DNA of 64,000 bases, from NCBI RefSeq assembly GCF_003471165.1, contig NZ_QRIL01000007.1, positions 62,341-126,340 on the forward strand. The letters run 5' to 3'. The position numbers were made by a program, and so were the translations under genes. Under the pieces are notes generated by a model that saw only the letters and a list, made by a program, of their open reading frames with translations, was not told the DNA's origin and made no database searches. This DNA is from Ruminococcus sp. AM22-13 (GTDB lineage: Bacteria; Bacillota; Clostridia; Lachnospirales; Lachnospiraceae). Positions within the stretch are counted from its first letter, which is position 1. The number at the start of each line of letters is the position of its first letter. This document shows, in pieces, positions 55,114 to 63,336 of the stretch.

Positions 55114-55923
55114 TTATCTGCGTCCCAGGATTGCTTCTGTCATCTGAATCACACGCTTATTTTCTTTAACATCGTGGACACGGACAAAAGAGCATCCTTT
55201 CATTACGCCAATTACACTGGTAGCCAAAGTCCCCTCTACGCGCTGATCTACCGGAAGCTCCAACGCCAGTCCTATCATGGATTTGCGTGATGTACCAAGG
55301 AGAACCGGAAATCCCAGATTCTGAAAAAGCTCCAGGTGATTCATTGCTTCCAGATTCATTTCAAATGTTTTTCCAAAACCAATTCCCGGGTCAAGCATGA
55401 TTTTTTCATCTTTAATTCCAGCCTGTCTTGCAAGATTAACACATTCCTGTGTTTCAGCGAGCATATCAATGACAAAATTTTGATATTCTGTATTAGATTT
55501 GTTGTGCATCAGACAACAGGCCACATCATATTTTGCGATCACAGCTGCCATTTTCGGATCATATTTTAATCCCCAGATATCGTTAACCAGGTCAGCTCCT
55601 GCCTGGATAGAGCTTTCAGCAACACTGCTCTTAAAAGTATCTACAGAAACAGGAATGTCAAAATGTTTTTTGACCGCTTCAATAACAGGAAGAACTCTCT
55701 GTGCTTCCTCATCAGCACTGACAGGAGTATGACCGGGACGTGTAGATTCGCCTCCGATATCAATAACATCTGCACCATCAGCAATCATTGCCTCTGTATG
55801 TTTCAAAGCTTCATCCATATGATTCCATTTGCCGCCATCTGAAAAGGAATCAGGGGTAACATTTAAAATTCCCATTATGTAAGTATGATTCTTAGTGTCA
55901 AAAAAACGGTTCCCAATTTTCAT
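55114..55923 (-). CDS. folP: Dihydropteroate synthase
   Basis: The gene encodes 269 residues. The start is ATG at 55923, or TTG at 55929, which has better spacing to AAAGGA. It joins p-aminobenzoate to hydroxymethyl-dihydropterin diphosphate. Seen are GILNVTPDSFSDGG, DGADVIDIGGESTRPG, and VLLGTSRKSMIG. It is the target of sulfonamides. Confidence 0.96.
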   Translation of the reverse strand: MKIGNRFFDTKNHTYIMGILNVTPDSFSDGGKWNHMDEALKHTEAMIADGADVIDIGGESTRPGHTPVSADEEAQRVLPVIEAVKKHFDIPVSVDTFKSSVAESSIQAGADLVNDIWGLKYDPKMAAVIAKYDVACCLMHNKSNTEYQNFVIDMLAETQECVNLARQAGIKDEKIMLDPGIGFGKTFEMNLEAMNHLELFQNLGFPVLLGTSRKSMIGLALELPVDQRVEGTLATSVIGVMKGCSFVRVHDVKENKRVIQMTEAILGRR

Positions 55924-55962
55924 GAGCAAAGCCCATCCTTTCTTTTGTGCTTATAAAGAAGA

Positions 55963-56460
55963 TCAGTATTCAATTTTCATATTTTTTTTATCATCAGACC
56001 AATAGCATTCAGAAGCTGCGGAACATAAAAAACAATTTCTGGACTGCTTATCCGCTTTATAAAGAAGTGCTGTCAGCATACTGCAGGAATCTCCTTTTCG
56101 GTGATGTCCAATGGAAGACAGAATCAGTTCTTTTTCCTTCTCTGTAAAGTGCAGATCTGTCAGAATTTCCCTTGCGATTTCTACTCCTGCAATATCATGG
56201 GGAATGTTGTACTGATATTGCTGGGCACGTCCGATATCATGAAGAAGTGCTGCTGCATAGATAAGCTCTTTGGGCAGCTCCAGATGTTCCTCCAGTGCAT
56301 AAATGTACATCAACCGTGCAACATCCAGAAAATGTTCAGGAGTATGACGGCAGAAGATCCGTTCACTCTCAAGTTCCTGTATTTTTTTATAATGTTCCTG
56401 ATAAACCGGGTGCCTCCAGATCTGATTGACACGATCCATATCTGAAAAATTGTTATTCAT
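55963..56460 (-). CDS. HD-domain phosphohydrolase in the folate operon
   Basis: The gene encodes 165 residues; its start overlaps the folE stop (ATGA). The metal-binding HD signature appears as H in [25 protein letters not shown], and GHHRKGD. The C-terminus adds [15 protein letters not shown]. In this position it could remove phosphate from dihydroneopterin triphosphate, the step otherwise lacking a gene in the operon. That is inference; other HD substrates are possible. Confidence 0.82.
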   Translation of the reverse strand: MNNNFSDMDRVNQIWRHPVYQEHYKKIQELESERIFCRHTPEHFLDVARLMYIYALEEHLELPKELIYAAALLHDIGRAQQYQYNIPHDIAGVEIAREILTDLHFTEKEKELILSSIGHHRKGDSCSMLTALLYKADKQSRNCFLCSAASECYWSDDKKNMKIEY

Positions 56461-57014
56461 CCTTTTACCATAGAAAGGAACATTTTCTGCAGTTCCTTAT
56501 CTTCTGTAAATGCACCACGGGTTACAGTAGTGATTGTTTTGCTTCCTGGTTTTTTTATTCCGCGCATGGTCATACAGGTATGTTCCGCTTCCAGCATTAC
56601 CATAATTCCTTTTGGATCCAGAGTACGCTCTAAAGCATCTGCAATCTGAACAGTAAGGCGTTCCTGAATCTGTGGTCTTCTGGAATAAACCTCTACTGTA
56701 CGTGCCAGTTTACTTAAACCGGTAACTTTGCCGTTGGGGATGTATGCAAGATGAGCTTTTCCATAAAAAGGCATCAGGTGATGCTCACACATGGAGTAAA
56801 AGGTGATGTCTTTTTCCAGTACGATTTCATTATTCTCTACAGGAAACTGCTTCAACAGGTGCTGGTCCGCTTCATGGCCAAGACCTCCGTAAATTTCTTC
56901 ACACATACGGGCAATCCTGTCAGGAGTATCAATCAGACCTTCCCGTGTGATATCTTCACCGATACCTTCCAGAAGCAGACGGACTGCCTGCTCAATTTTC
57001 AGTTTGTCAACCAT
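56457..57014 (-). CDS. folE: GTP cyclohydrolase I
   Basis: The gene encodes 185 residues from ATG at 57014 behind AAAGGAGG. It converts GTP to dihydroneopterin triphosphate, the first folate step. Zinc ligands lie in [17 protein letters not shown] and [31 protein letters not shown] is also present. First gene of the operon, behind a riboswitch-like leader. Confidence 0.96.
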   Translation of the reverse strand: MVDKLKIEQAVRLLLEGIGEDITREGLIDTPDRIARMCEEIYGGLGHEADQHLLKQFPVENNEIVLEKDITFYSMCEHHLMPFYGKAHLAYIPNGKVTGLSKLARTVEVYSRRPQIQERLTVQIADALERTLDPKGIMVMLEAEHTCMTMRGIKKPGSKTITTVTRGAFTEDKELQKMFLSMVKG

Positions 57015-57045
57015 TAAAAAATAACCTCCTTTGTATTTTTGAAAT

Positions 57046-57148
57046 GGAGATTATCCTTTTGACCAAATTAAAAAGGATATCTCCAATTGTGATAGAATGT
57101 ATGTCGAAAACATTCCCTAACACAATATGAGATATCCTCTTATATTGT
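57046..57148 (-). promoter_or_regulatory. Alternative-pairing expression platform before folE
   Basis: On the minus strand GGAGATATCCTTTT (57071-57084) pairs with AAAAGGATAATCTCC (57046-57060). The upstream AGGATATCTC (about 57129-57138) can pair with the same GAGATATCCT, excluding the first hairpin. The upstream block also forms its own hairpin (57122-57147). Three related blocks in this order form a switch between two structures. Confidence 0.6.
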
Positions 57149-57150
57149 TT

Positions 57151-57246
57151 GCAACGGGTGCGGATAATATACCGTAAGACGCACTTTTCGTTTCAGTGAC
57201 AACTCCCCATTCACCGAACACTTGACGCATAAAATCCTATTTTGCA
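57151..57246 (-). promoter_or_regulatory. Tetrahydrofolate (THF) riboswitch candidate
   Basis: On the minus strand the segment contains GCGTCAAGTG, GGTGAATGGGGAGTTGTCAC, AACGAAAAGTGCG and, near the 3' end, CGGTATATTATCCGCACC. These match in order the conserved blocks of the THF riboswitch, including the TCCGC-CC end. It precedes folE, a known target class. Confidence 0.75.
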
Positions 57247-57339
57247 TATCATTCATTTCGGTATTCAGTATACCATGTAATACGATAATAGAAAAGGTTT
57301 TTTCTGACTTTTCAGAATAATTTTTTTCTGCTGCCAGAA

Positions 57340-58323
57340 CTAATAGTTTCGAAGTACACTTTGCAGATATTCTTTATACTGCTGCTTTACATCTTCTGGT
57401 CCGACAATCCTCATCCCGGATCCGACACCGGTAAGCCAACCAAAAAACTGCGAGCTTACCGACACAAGCACTCTGGCTCTGAAATGATCCTCTCCATGAG
57501 GACACATCCATACATCATGACCAAAGCGGTCAATCACAACACCAGCCAGTTCATTTCTGCATTCCAGCGTAACTTCCGCATCCACACCGCCATACATGCC
57601 AAATGTTTTCTTGGCAAATGCAGCCAGATCAAAATTTTTGAAGGACTCTTCCCCCTTACGGTCAGTCTCCAAAATCTCAGTATCCCGCATTTTATCTACA
57701 CGATAATGCTTGATGATTCCGGCCGCTGCATCATAGGCTACCAAATAGTAATTTTCATCATCCCATGTCAACGCCCAGGGACTGACAACATAGAAGGCAC
57801 CATTCTTTTTCAATTTCAGCTCCTTCTTAACTGTCCATTCCGCATAATGGAATTTAATCTCTTTATTCTCATAAATAGCTGTGTGAATATAATCTACGTT
57901 ATAGTACACTGTTTCATTCTCTGTCTTCGGCCGGTTTACGATGAAGACATATCTGGAAAGCATTTCGGCATCTGTCTTACAACAGAGCTTCTCCAGTTTC
58001 TGTATCAATTCTTTAGACTTCTTTTCTGTAATAAATTTAGAAGACTGAACTGCATCCACCAAAAGCTTCAACTCCGGCAGTTCAAAATCTCTGGTCCCAA
58101 TATAATAGCCAGGATTTTTCCCCTTCTTCTGCTGGATATCCAGTCCAAATTTATCAAGAATTTCCATCTCTGTATATATAGTTCTTCGGTCCGTACTGAT
58201 ACCATATTCCCGTTCCAGAATTGTACATAATTCCGATGCATTTAACATATGTTCATCATCGGTACGTTCAAGCAGGATTTCCATCAGGCGTAACGTACGA
58301 AGCTTCTGATCAAATGAAGCCAT
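57340..58323 (-). CDS. WYL-domain transcriptional regulator
   Basis: The gene encodes 327 residues. An N-terminal winged helix (TLRLMEILLERTDD, STDRRTIYTEMEIL) is followed by a WYL domain with VVSPWALTWDDENYYLVAYD and a C-terminal WCX-like part. WYL regulators sense small ligands or nucleic acid. No target is obvious; the CRISPR system is only ~2.6 kb away, and some WYL proteins regulate such systems, but several genes lie between. Confidence 0.9.
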   Translation of the reverse strand: MASFDQKLRTLRLMEILLERTDDEHMLNASELCTILEREYGISTDRRTIYTEMEILDKFGLDIQQKKGKNPGYYIGTRDFELPELKLLVDAVQSSKFITEKKSKELIQKLEKLCCKTDAEMLSRYVFIVNRPKTENETVYYNVDYIHTAIYENKEIKFHYAEWTVKKELKLKKNGAFYVVSPWALTWDDENYYLVAYDAAAGIIKHYRVDKMRDTEILETDRKGEESFKNFDLAAFAKKTFGMYGGVDAEVTLECRNELAGVVIDRFGHDVWMCPHGEDHFRARVLVSVSSQFFGWLTGVGSGMRIVGPEDVKQQYKEYLQSVLRNY

Positions 58324-58372
58324 GACTTATCACCTCAATTTCTTACTTCCACACTCTGTATCATTTTCTCCT

Positions 58373-58741
58373 TTAATTACCCCTGAATGGAGTGCGAACC
58401 TCGATGAGGTTACCACTCGGATCATACAGTCTTACAAGCTTCTGTCCACCTACAAGTTCTTTCAATTTTGTGGCATATCGAACGGAATACTTACCGGATT
58501 CATATTTTGCAAGCAATCCATCTATATCAAATTCCTCGAAATACAGTTCCATCATGTTATTGAATGGCGTAGAAGTCTCATTCAGCGTCTTCCCCCATAC
58601 GTCGGCATCCTGCAAAACAAGTCCCTCCGATAAGATCACATTACCTTCATTCTTAAGAACCACTTGCAGTCCAAATAAATCCCTATAAAACTCTATGGAT
58701 TTTTCTATATCATCCACCACAACCAGTACATTTTTCAGCAT
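58373..58741 (-). CDS. Glyoxalase/bleomycin-resistance-fold protein
   Basis: The gene encodes 122 residues from ATG at 58741, ~7 nt behind GCGAGGTG; an in-frame GTG lies 9 nt earlier. VOC fold: VLVVVDDIEKSIEFYRDLFG at the start and LYDPSGNLIEVRTPF at the end with a metal-ligand glutamate. Substrate unknown. Confidence 0.88.
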   Translation of the reverse strand: MLKNVLVVVDDIEKSIEFYRDLFGLQVVLKNEGNVILSEGLVLQDADVWGKTLNETSTPFNNMMELYFEEFDIDGLLAKYESGKYSVRYATKLKELVGGQKLVRLYDPSGNLIEVRTPFRGN

Positions 58742-58809
58742 ATCAGTCACCTCGCAATCCGCTTCATTACTTGAGTCGAATTAAGCAGCTATTCTCAATT
58801 CGCATTCAG

Positions 58810-59220
58810 TTATATTATCTTTCCGGACAAATGATCGATCTCATGCTGACAGATTTGCGCTGTCCATCCAGACAGTTTCTGGCGCTGCTTTTTCCAGTCG
58901 AAGTCATAATACTCTACTTCTATATCCTGGTATCTGTTCGTCTTACGAACACCATCTAGGGACAGACAGCCTTCTTCCGTCTCATACATGCCATGCTTTG
59001 AAACAATCACTGGATTGAACATCACTACATCTATGAATCCCATATTCACAATAATGATATTCTTCTTTACACCAATCATATTGGCAGCCATACCAACGCA
59101 CCGTTCTCGGTTCGCCTGCAGTGTATCCTGCAGATCCTTTCCAATCTGGATATCTGCTTTTGTGGCCGGCTCGGATGGCTGGCCTAAAAAGAAAATGTCT
59201 CTTACTATTTGCTTTACCAT
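58810..59220 (-). CDS. def: Peptide deformylase-like protein
   Basis: The gene encodes 136 residues, slightly short for the family. Deformylases remove formyl from new proteins. Motif II EEGCLSLDG and motif III QICQHEIDHLSG, with cysteine and two histidines for iron, are intact. Motif I reads GMAANMIGV, with methionine where the catalytic glutamine normally stands (G-x-A-A-x-Q), so activity may be altered. Confidence 0.85.
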   Translation of the reverse strand: MVKQIVRDIFFLGQPSEPATKADIQIGKDLQDTLQANRERCVGMAANMIGVKKNIIIVNMGFIDVVMFNPVIVSKHGMYETEEGCLSLDGVRKTNRYQDIEVEYYDFDWKKQRQKLSGWTAQICQHEIDHLSGKII

Positions 59221-59276
59221 TTATTTTCTCCTATATTTTATTTCTAATTCTTATTTATCCTGATCGGAAATCTTTT

Positions 59277-59591
59277 TCATTGACTCAAAATTAGTTTTAC
59301 AGCATCAATCAGATTCTCACTGAATCCTTCAAGCTCATTCATCGTTATTACTTTATCTCTGACAAAATACGCAATATCCCATAATGCTGTCGACTTACGA
59401 AGTTCGATCAAAACACCTGGATGTTTCTTATCCTGTTTTATTCTCTTTTCAAGTTCCCAAAAATGATTCGAAGCGTTTCCCGGGGATGTAAGCAATTCAA
59501 CATATTCCTTGATGAGCTGCTCCATATAATGTTCCTGCCAGTCTGAAACACGCTCACGATATAACTTCCAATCAGCTTTTGATATTTCCAT
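59277..59591 (-). CDS. Small conserved-looking protein of unknown function
   Basis: The gene encodes 104 residues from ATG at 59591 (GAGGAGG ~12 nt upstream). Helical and charged, with WQEHYMEQLIKEYVELL and a C-terminal ELEGFSENLIDAVKLIL. It resembles short uncharacterised proteins in which a W-x-Y-E segment precedes a multihelical domain. No function assigned. Confidence 0.6.
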   Translation of the reverse strand: MEISKADWKLYRERVSDWQEHYMEQLIKEYVELLTSPGNASNHFWELEKRIKQDKKHPGVLIELRKSTALWDIAYFVRDKVITMNELEGFSENLIDAVKLILSQ

Positions 59592-59795
59592 AATTTCCCT
59601 AGTCCTCCTCAAGTGTCAACCTTTAAGAATTATTCATATTGTTATGTAGCTTTTGGTAAGTTTTTCACTTTCAATATCACCTCAAGTATAACATAGATAT
59701 AACCCCTGTAGTGCATGAAATACTTTTTCTGCTCATAAATCACCTTTTTCTACCATTATCCTCATTATTTACCTGATCTTTATAATCAGTCCGTT

Positions 59796-60047
59796 TCAAA
59801 AATCAAACTCATCTGAATCCAATCCTGCATCTTCCAACACTTCTCTTCTTTCATCCGGATCCATAAATTCCAACTCATCATAATCCAGCCCGGCATCCGC
59901 CAAAATATCACTCTTATCATCGTCATCAAATATACTTTTTTCATCGTTCTTCATCATTTCGTCCATGAACTGAAACTGTGCAGCACGTTCCCAGCTATCC
60001 AATTTCCCGTCTCTGTCGAAATCAAACATCTTATCAAATCCAAACAT
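59796..60047 (-). CDS. Small acidic EF-hand-like protein
   Basis: The gene encodes 83 residues from ATG at 60047 behind GAGGGAGG. The segment DFDRDGKLDSWE has the D-x-D-x-D-G-x-L-D-x-x-E spacing of a calcium loop. The C-terminal half repeats DAGLDYDELEFMD and DAGLDSDEFDF. Strongly acidic, no signal peptide. Calcium binding is inferred. Confidence 0.7.
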   Translation of the reverse strand: MFGFDKMFDFDRDGKLDSWERAAQFQFMDEMMKNDEKSIFDDDDKSDILADAGLDYDELEFMDPDERREVLEDAGLDSDEFDF

Positions 60048-60090
60048 GATTTTCCTCCCTCAGACTTCCTTATTCTTCGATTTCCACTTC

Positions 60091-60633
60091 TTATTTCTTA
60101 ACCTTCTTTTGATTGTCCAGAAGGCTCTTTTTGCTGATGCTGCAGATTGTTCCATGATCTGTGACAAGCACTACTTTTGCTTTTGCCTTCTTTCCGATTT
60201 TGTCATAAATTCTTCCGGCACTCATGGAATCACCGATTACTGTATAAGAACTATTTGCCACATATCCAAGCTTTCCCAGACCTTCGTAAGTTACTTTAAT
60301 TGCTTCCTTGTCATGCTCATTGTCCGGTTCTTTTTCTAAGCGGATCTTCGTTCCTTTTTTTAGAAATTCTTTTCCAAAATAATGCTTTGTTCCTGTCAGT
60401 GTGAAATAGACTGTTTTTTGCAGAGGCAAAATGTAGGTTATTGCAAAATGACATGTATGTAGATTGTTGCAATCAGATTTTGGGGGCTACACCCCAAAAC
60501 CCCTGTAAAATCAACGGATGTGGCAAATCAGGACCTACATTTACCCCATCCGTTGATTCTGCAATTACCTACAAATTGAGTCTGCAATTTTCTGTATTTT
60601 ACTCTTGCAATAAACAAAATAGACCTTGCTCAT
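60091..60633 (-). pseudogene. HIRAN-domain gene interrupted by a small mobile element
   Basis: The original start is ATG at 60633 behind GAAGGAGGAAGG, encoding MSKVYF before the frame is broken at about 60616. The remainder (60091-60411) encodes the HIRAN domain: TLTGTKHYFGKEFLKKG, RLEKEPDNEHDKEAIKV and GLGKLGYVANSSYTVIGD. Removing the insert and one 8-bp repeat gives MSKVYFTLTGTKHYFG in one frame. HIRAN domains bind DNA 3' ends in larger repair enzymes; alone its role is unclear. A TTG at 60429 could restart translation but has no ribosome site. Confidence 0.85.
60412..60616. mobile_element. MITE-like ~205-bp insertion with 8-bp target duplication
   Basis: AAATAGAC occurs on both sides (60404-60411 and 60617-60624). 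The ends form imperfect inverted repeats (TGTTTTTTGCAGAGGCAAAAT against TGTTTATTGCAAGAGTAAAAT, 16 of 21). Inside are GTAGGTTATTGCA (60433-60445) against TGCAATTACCTAC (60560-60572), a TTTTGGGG/CCCCAAAA hairpin, and AATCAACGGATG/CATCCGTTGATT arms. No protein is encoded, so it must move by a transposase elsewhere. Confidence 0.82.
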
Positions 60634-60648
60634 GTTCCTTCCTCCTTC

Positions 60649-60750
60649 TCAATCTTCCATAAACTCGAAATATTCTTGTTCACTGGCAAATAAAATGTAT
60701 TTGCCTTCTACGTATCCCATGTATCCGTTGCTTGTGTTATAACCTTTCAT
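60649..60750 (-). CDS. 33-residue small protein upstream of the HIRAN gene
   Basis: ATG at 60750 lies behind AAGGGGGA. The peptide contains NTSNGYMGYVEGKYILFASE and ends EYFEFMED. The stop is 15 nt before the original HIRAN start, so the two were one operon. The G-Y-x-G-Y pattern and good ribosome site argue for a real gene; function unknown. Confidence 0.6.
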   Translation of the reverse strand: MKGYNTSNGYMGYVEGKYILFASEQEYFEFMED

Positions 60751-60851
60751 CTGCCAGTCCCCCTTGATTTCTTTTTCTAATGTTAACAGTTTACACCAAA
60801 TGGCTGTACAAAAATCCCGACAACCATTACTGTTCAGAAATTAACTGAACT

Positions 60852-60896
60852 AAAAAACCAATGGTGCAGACTGATAACAGTCAAAGCCATTGGTTT
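60852..60896 (-). terminator. Terminator at the distal end of the CRISPR array
   Basis: AAACCAATGG and CCATTGGTTT arms form a stem, with T-runs on both strands (TTTTTTAG on the minus strand). It would end the array transcript coming from the leader side. Confidence 0.75.
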
Positions 60897-60957
60897 TCTT
60901 TATCCAAATATATTCTCTGGTTCTTCTATAATTTCTATGAAGAGATCGTAAAAGAAA

Positions 60958-62808
60958 GTTTCAATACATCACATGTTACTCTTTATCGCAGGGGATACGA
61001 TATGAGTTACATGAGTAAAAGAAGTTTCAATACATCACATGTTACTCTTTATCATTCTTGAAGCAGAAACATTTCAGGACACTACTCTTGTTTCAATACA
61101 TCACATGTTACTCTTTATCCTGGCAAAACCAAAACAGTATGCAGCTTGGCGAAGTTTCAATACATCACATGTTACTCTTTATCAGAGAAGAGACACAACA
61201 GAACAGCTCGAAAGCGCGTTTCAATACATCACATGTTACTCTTTATCGTGATATCGCTCATTGACCAGCCGTCATTAAATGACGTTTCAATACATCACAT
61301 GTTACTCTTTATCTTGACAAGAAAGTATATAAACAGGTTGAATGCTGTTTATATACATCACATGTTACTCTTTATCGACCAAGGCTATTGAAGCACTTGC
61401 GAAGCTGAGGCTGTTTCAATACATCACATGTTACTCTTTATCGCAATGAATAAATATTATCACAAATATTATTGTGAGTTTCAATACATCACATGTTACT
61501 CTTTATCCATGGAGCTGGCCGGGAAGGTGCTCCCGAAGGAACGTTTCAATACATCACATGTTACTCTTTATCGAATCCAGGGATGCAAGGACCCGTCGGA
61601 CGTTTATGGTTTCAATACATCACATGTTACTCTTTATCGATGGATGCTTATGTTGTTATGCAAGACCATATCAAGTTTCAATACATCACATGTTACTCTT
61701 TATCGAGAAGCGGCGAGAAGACACGTGATCTGGCTGATGTTTCAATACATCACATGTTACTCTTTATCATAAGTGATGTTGATCTCTATATCGTAAAAAA
61801 CATGTTTCAATACATCACATGTTACTCTTTATCTGAAAGGTTGTCTGGTCCTGAGCAAATCTTCTGCGTTTCAATACATCACATGTTACTCTTTATCACA
61901 ATCGGGGGCACTGCTACAACGGCGTATACCTAGTTTCAATACATCACATGTTACTCTTTATCAAGGGTTGCTATTGGTGTTAGACATATTGAGGTTGGTT
62001 TCAATACATCACATGTTACTCTTTATCTTCTCAGAAACTACAGGACTCTCAAAAAAAGCTAGTTTCAATACATCACATGTTACTCTTTATCGCAATGTAC
62101 AAAATAGTGCAGATTCAGGAGAAATTGTTTCAATACATCACATGTTACTCTTTATCGATTCTACGGATACACAGAAATTCGCATTTCTGTTGTTTCAATA
62201 CATCACATGTTACTCTTTATCAAATACTACACAAGGCTCGAATATCACAGGTTTGTGTTTCAATACATCACATGTTACTCTTTATCCGCGAACATTTACA
62301 GGGGAGTACCGGAATGGTTAGAGTTTCAATACATCACATGTTACTCTTTATCAGATTGCGGAAGAATTGCATCAGTATATCATCTCGTTTCAATACATCA
62401 CATGTTACTCTTTATCCATGGTAGTAATTCTACTTCTTGCTTAATATGATGGTTTCAATACATCACATGTTACTCTTTATCAGTTATTGCAAATATGACT
62501 GTTAATCAGATCCATTTGTTTCAATACATCACATGTTACTCTTTATCAAGATGATGAGAAGAAGTTCTTAAAAATGTTTAAGTTTCAATACATCACATGT
62601 TACTCTTTATCTATCGCTGGCGAGAGCTGCGTGCACCATATTCTGGAGTTTCAATACATCACATGTTACTCTTTATCGCTGTACTCACCGTTCGTCCGGT
62701 TTTCTGAAATTGGTTTCAATACATCACATGTTACTCTTTATCATGGAGGAAGAGACAGATGACAATCAGAGAAATGATGTTTCAATACATCACATGTTAC
62801 TCTTTATC
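60958..62808 (-). CRISPR. CRISPR array, 29 repeats of 30 bp and 28 spacers, type I-B-like
   Basis: Repeats start at 60958 and recur to 62779 with spacers of 33-36 bp. On the plus strand each reads GTTTCAATACATCACATG then TTACTCTTTATC. On the minus strand the repeat therefore ends in ATTGAAAC, the usual 8-nt crRNA handle of type I-B systems. All copies are identical except the one at 61347. The cas genes, leader and promoter lie on the high-coordinate side, so transcription runs toward lower coordinates and new spacers enter near 62779. Spacer origins could not be determined by eye. Confidence 0.98.
61347..61376 (-). repeat. Variant CRISPR repeat inside the array
   Basis: This copy reads GTTTATATACATC at its left end where all others read GTTTCAATACATC. 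On the crRNA sense strand the handle becomes ATATAAAC-like rather than ATTGAAAC, so processing of the adjacent spacer may be impaired. It is the 23rd repeat from the leader. Confidence 0.9.
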
Positions 62809-63030
62809 CCTCGTTTTATAGGGATTTTATCCATCCACATGTCTAATAATACCCCAAAACCCAAGGAATTTCAATATTTTTACCAGGCGTTATTAGAAAT
62901 TTTGTATTTTTAATAAAATCGTCTAAATCTCTTGTATTTTTAATACTTTTCAGCCTTTTCTCCTAAAATACGCCTGGTAATTTTTCACCATCTTTCTTCT
63001 ATTTTTATTTTAAATAAAAGAAAAGCTTTA
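62809..63030 (-). promoter_or_regulatory. CRISPR leader
   Basis: AT-rich, non-coding DNA between cas2 and the first repeat. It contains two TTGTATTTTTAATA direct repeats (about 62899 and 62931) and a perfect inverted pair TACCAGGCGT (62881-62890) / ACGCCTGGTA (62970-62979). Confidence 0.85.
62846..62874 (-). promoter_or_regulatory. Promoter of the CRISPR array
   Basis: On the minus strand TTGAAA (62874-62869) and TATTAT (62851-62846) are exactly 17 nt apart. The predicted start is ~30 nt before the first repeat. Confidence 0.75.
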
Positions 63031-63321
63031 TTATAAAATCAAATCCTCTCCTGTGTCTTTCTTTCCGTTTCCGAGTACTTCCTCACCAAAGACATTATCA
63101 TTCATCAATTTTATTATACAAACGAAGTCCTCTTCCTTATCTATCACCCGATTTAATTCATTTCTCAGTTGAATGAATTTAGAAGGCGTCATATCTCCTC
63201 TAAAAACAGATTTCTGAAAATGTGACAAATATTTTTTACAGATTTTAAACACCTTCTGCACTCTTTTTTCTCCAACATCATAAAACAAAAAAGCATAATT
63301 ATAGTTTAACTGTTTTTTCAT
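63031..63321 (-). CDS. cas2: CRISPR-associated endonuclease Cas2
   Basis: The gene encodes 96 residues from ATG at 63321 behind AAGAGGAAA. The ferredoxin-like fold begins AFLFYDVGEKRVQKVFKICK with the metal aspartate in YDV, followed by LSHFQKSVFRGDMTPSKF. With Cas1 it forms the spacer-acquisition complex. It lies 15 nt after cas1. Confidence 0.95.
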   Translation of the reverse strand: MKKQLNYNYAFLFYDVGEKRVQKVFKICKKYLSHFQKSVFRGDMTPSKFIQLRNELNRVIDKEEDFVCIIKLMNDNVFGEEVLGNGKKDTGEDLIL

Positions 63322-63336
63322 AGATTTCCTCTTTTT

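Noticed and set aside
57340..58323. Treating the WYL regulator as the CRISPR regulator
   Set aside because: Five or more unrelated genes and terminators separate them; nothing in the sequence links the two.
60861..62913. Several long plus-strand open frames across the CRISPR array with repeated FNTSHVTLY-type peptides
   Set aside because: They are translations of the repeats in different frames, without ribosome sites.
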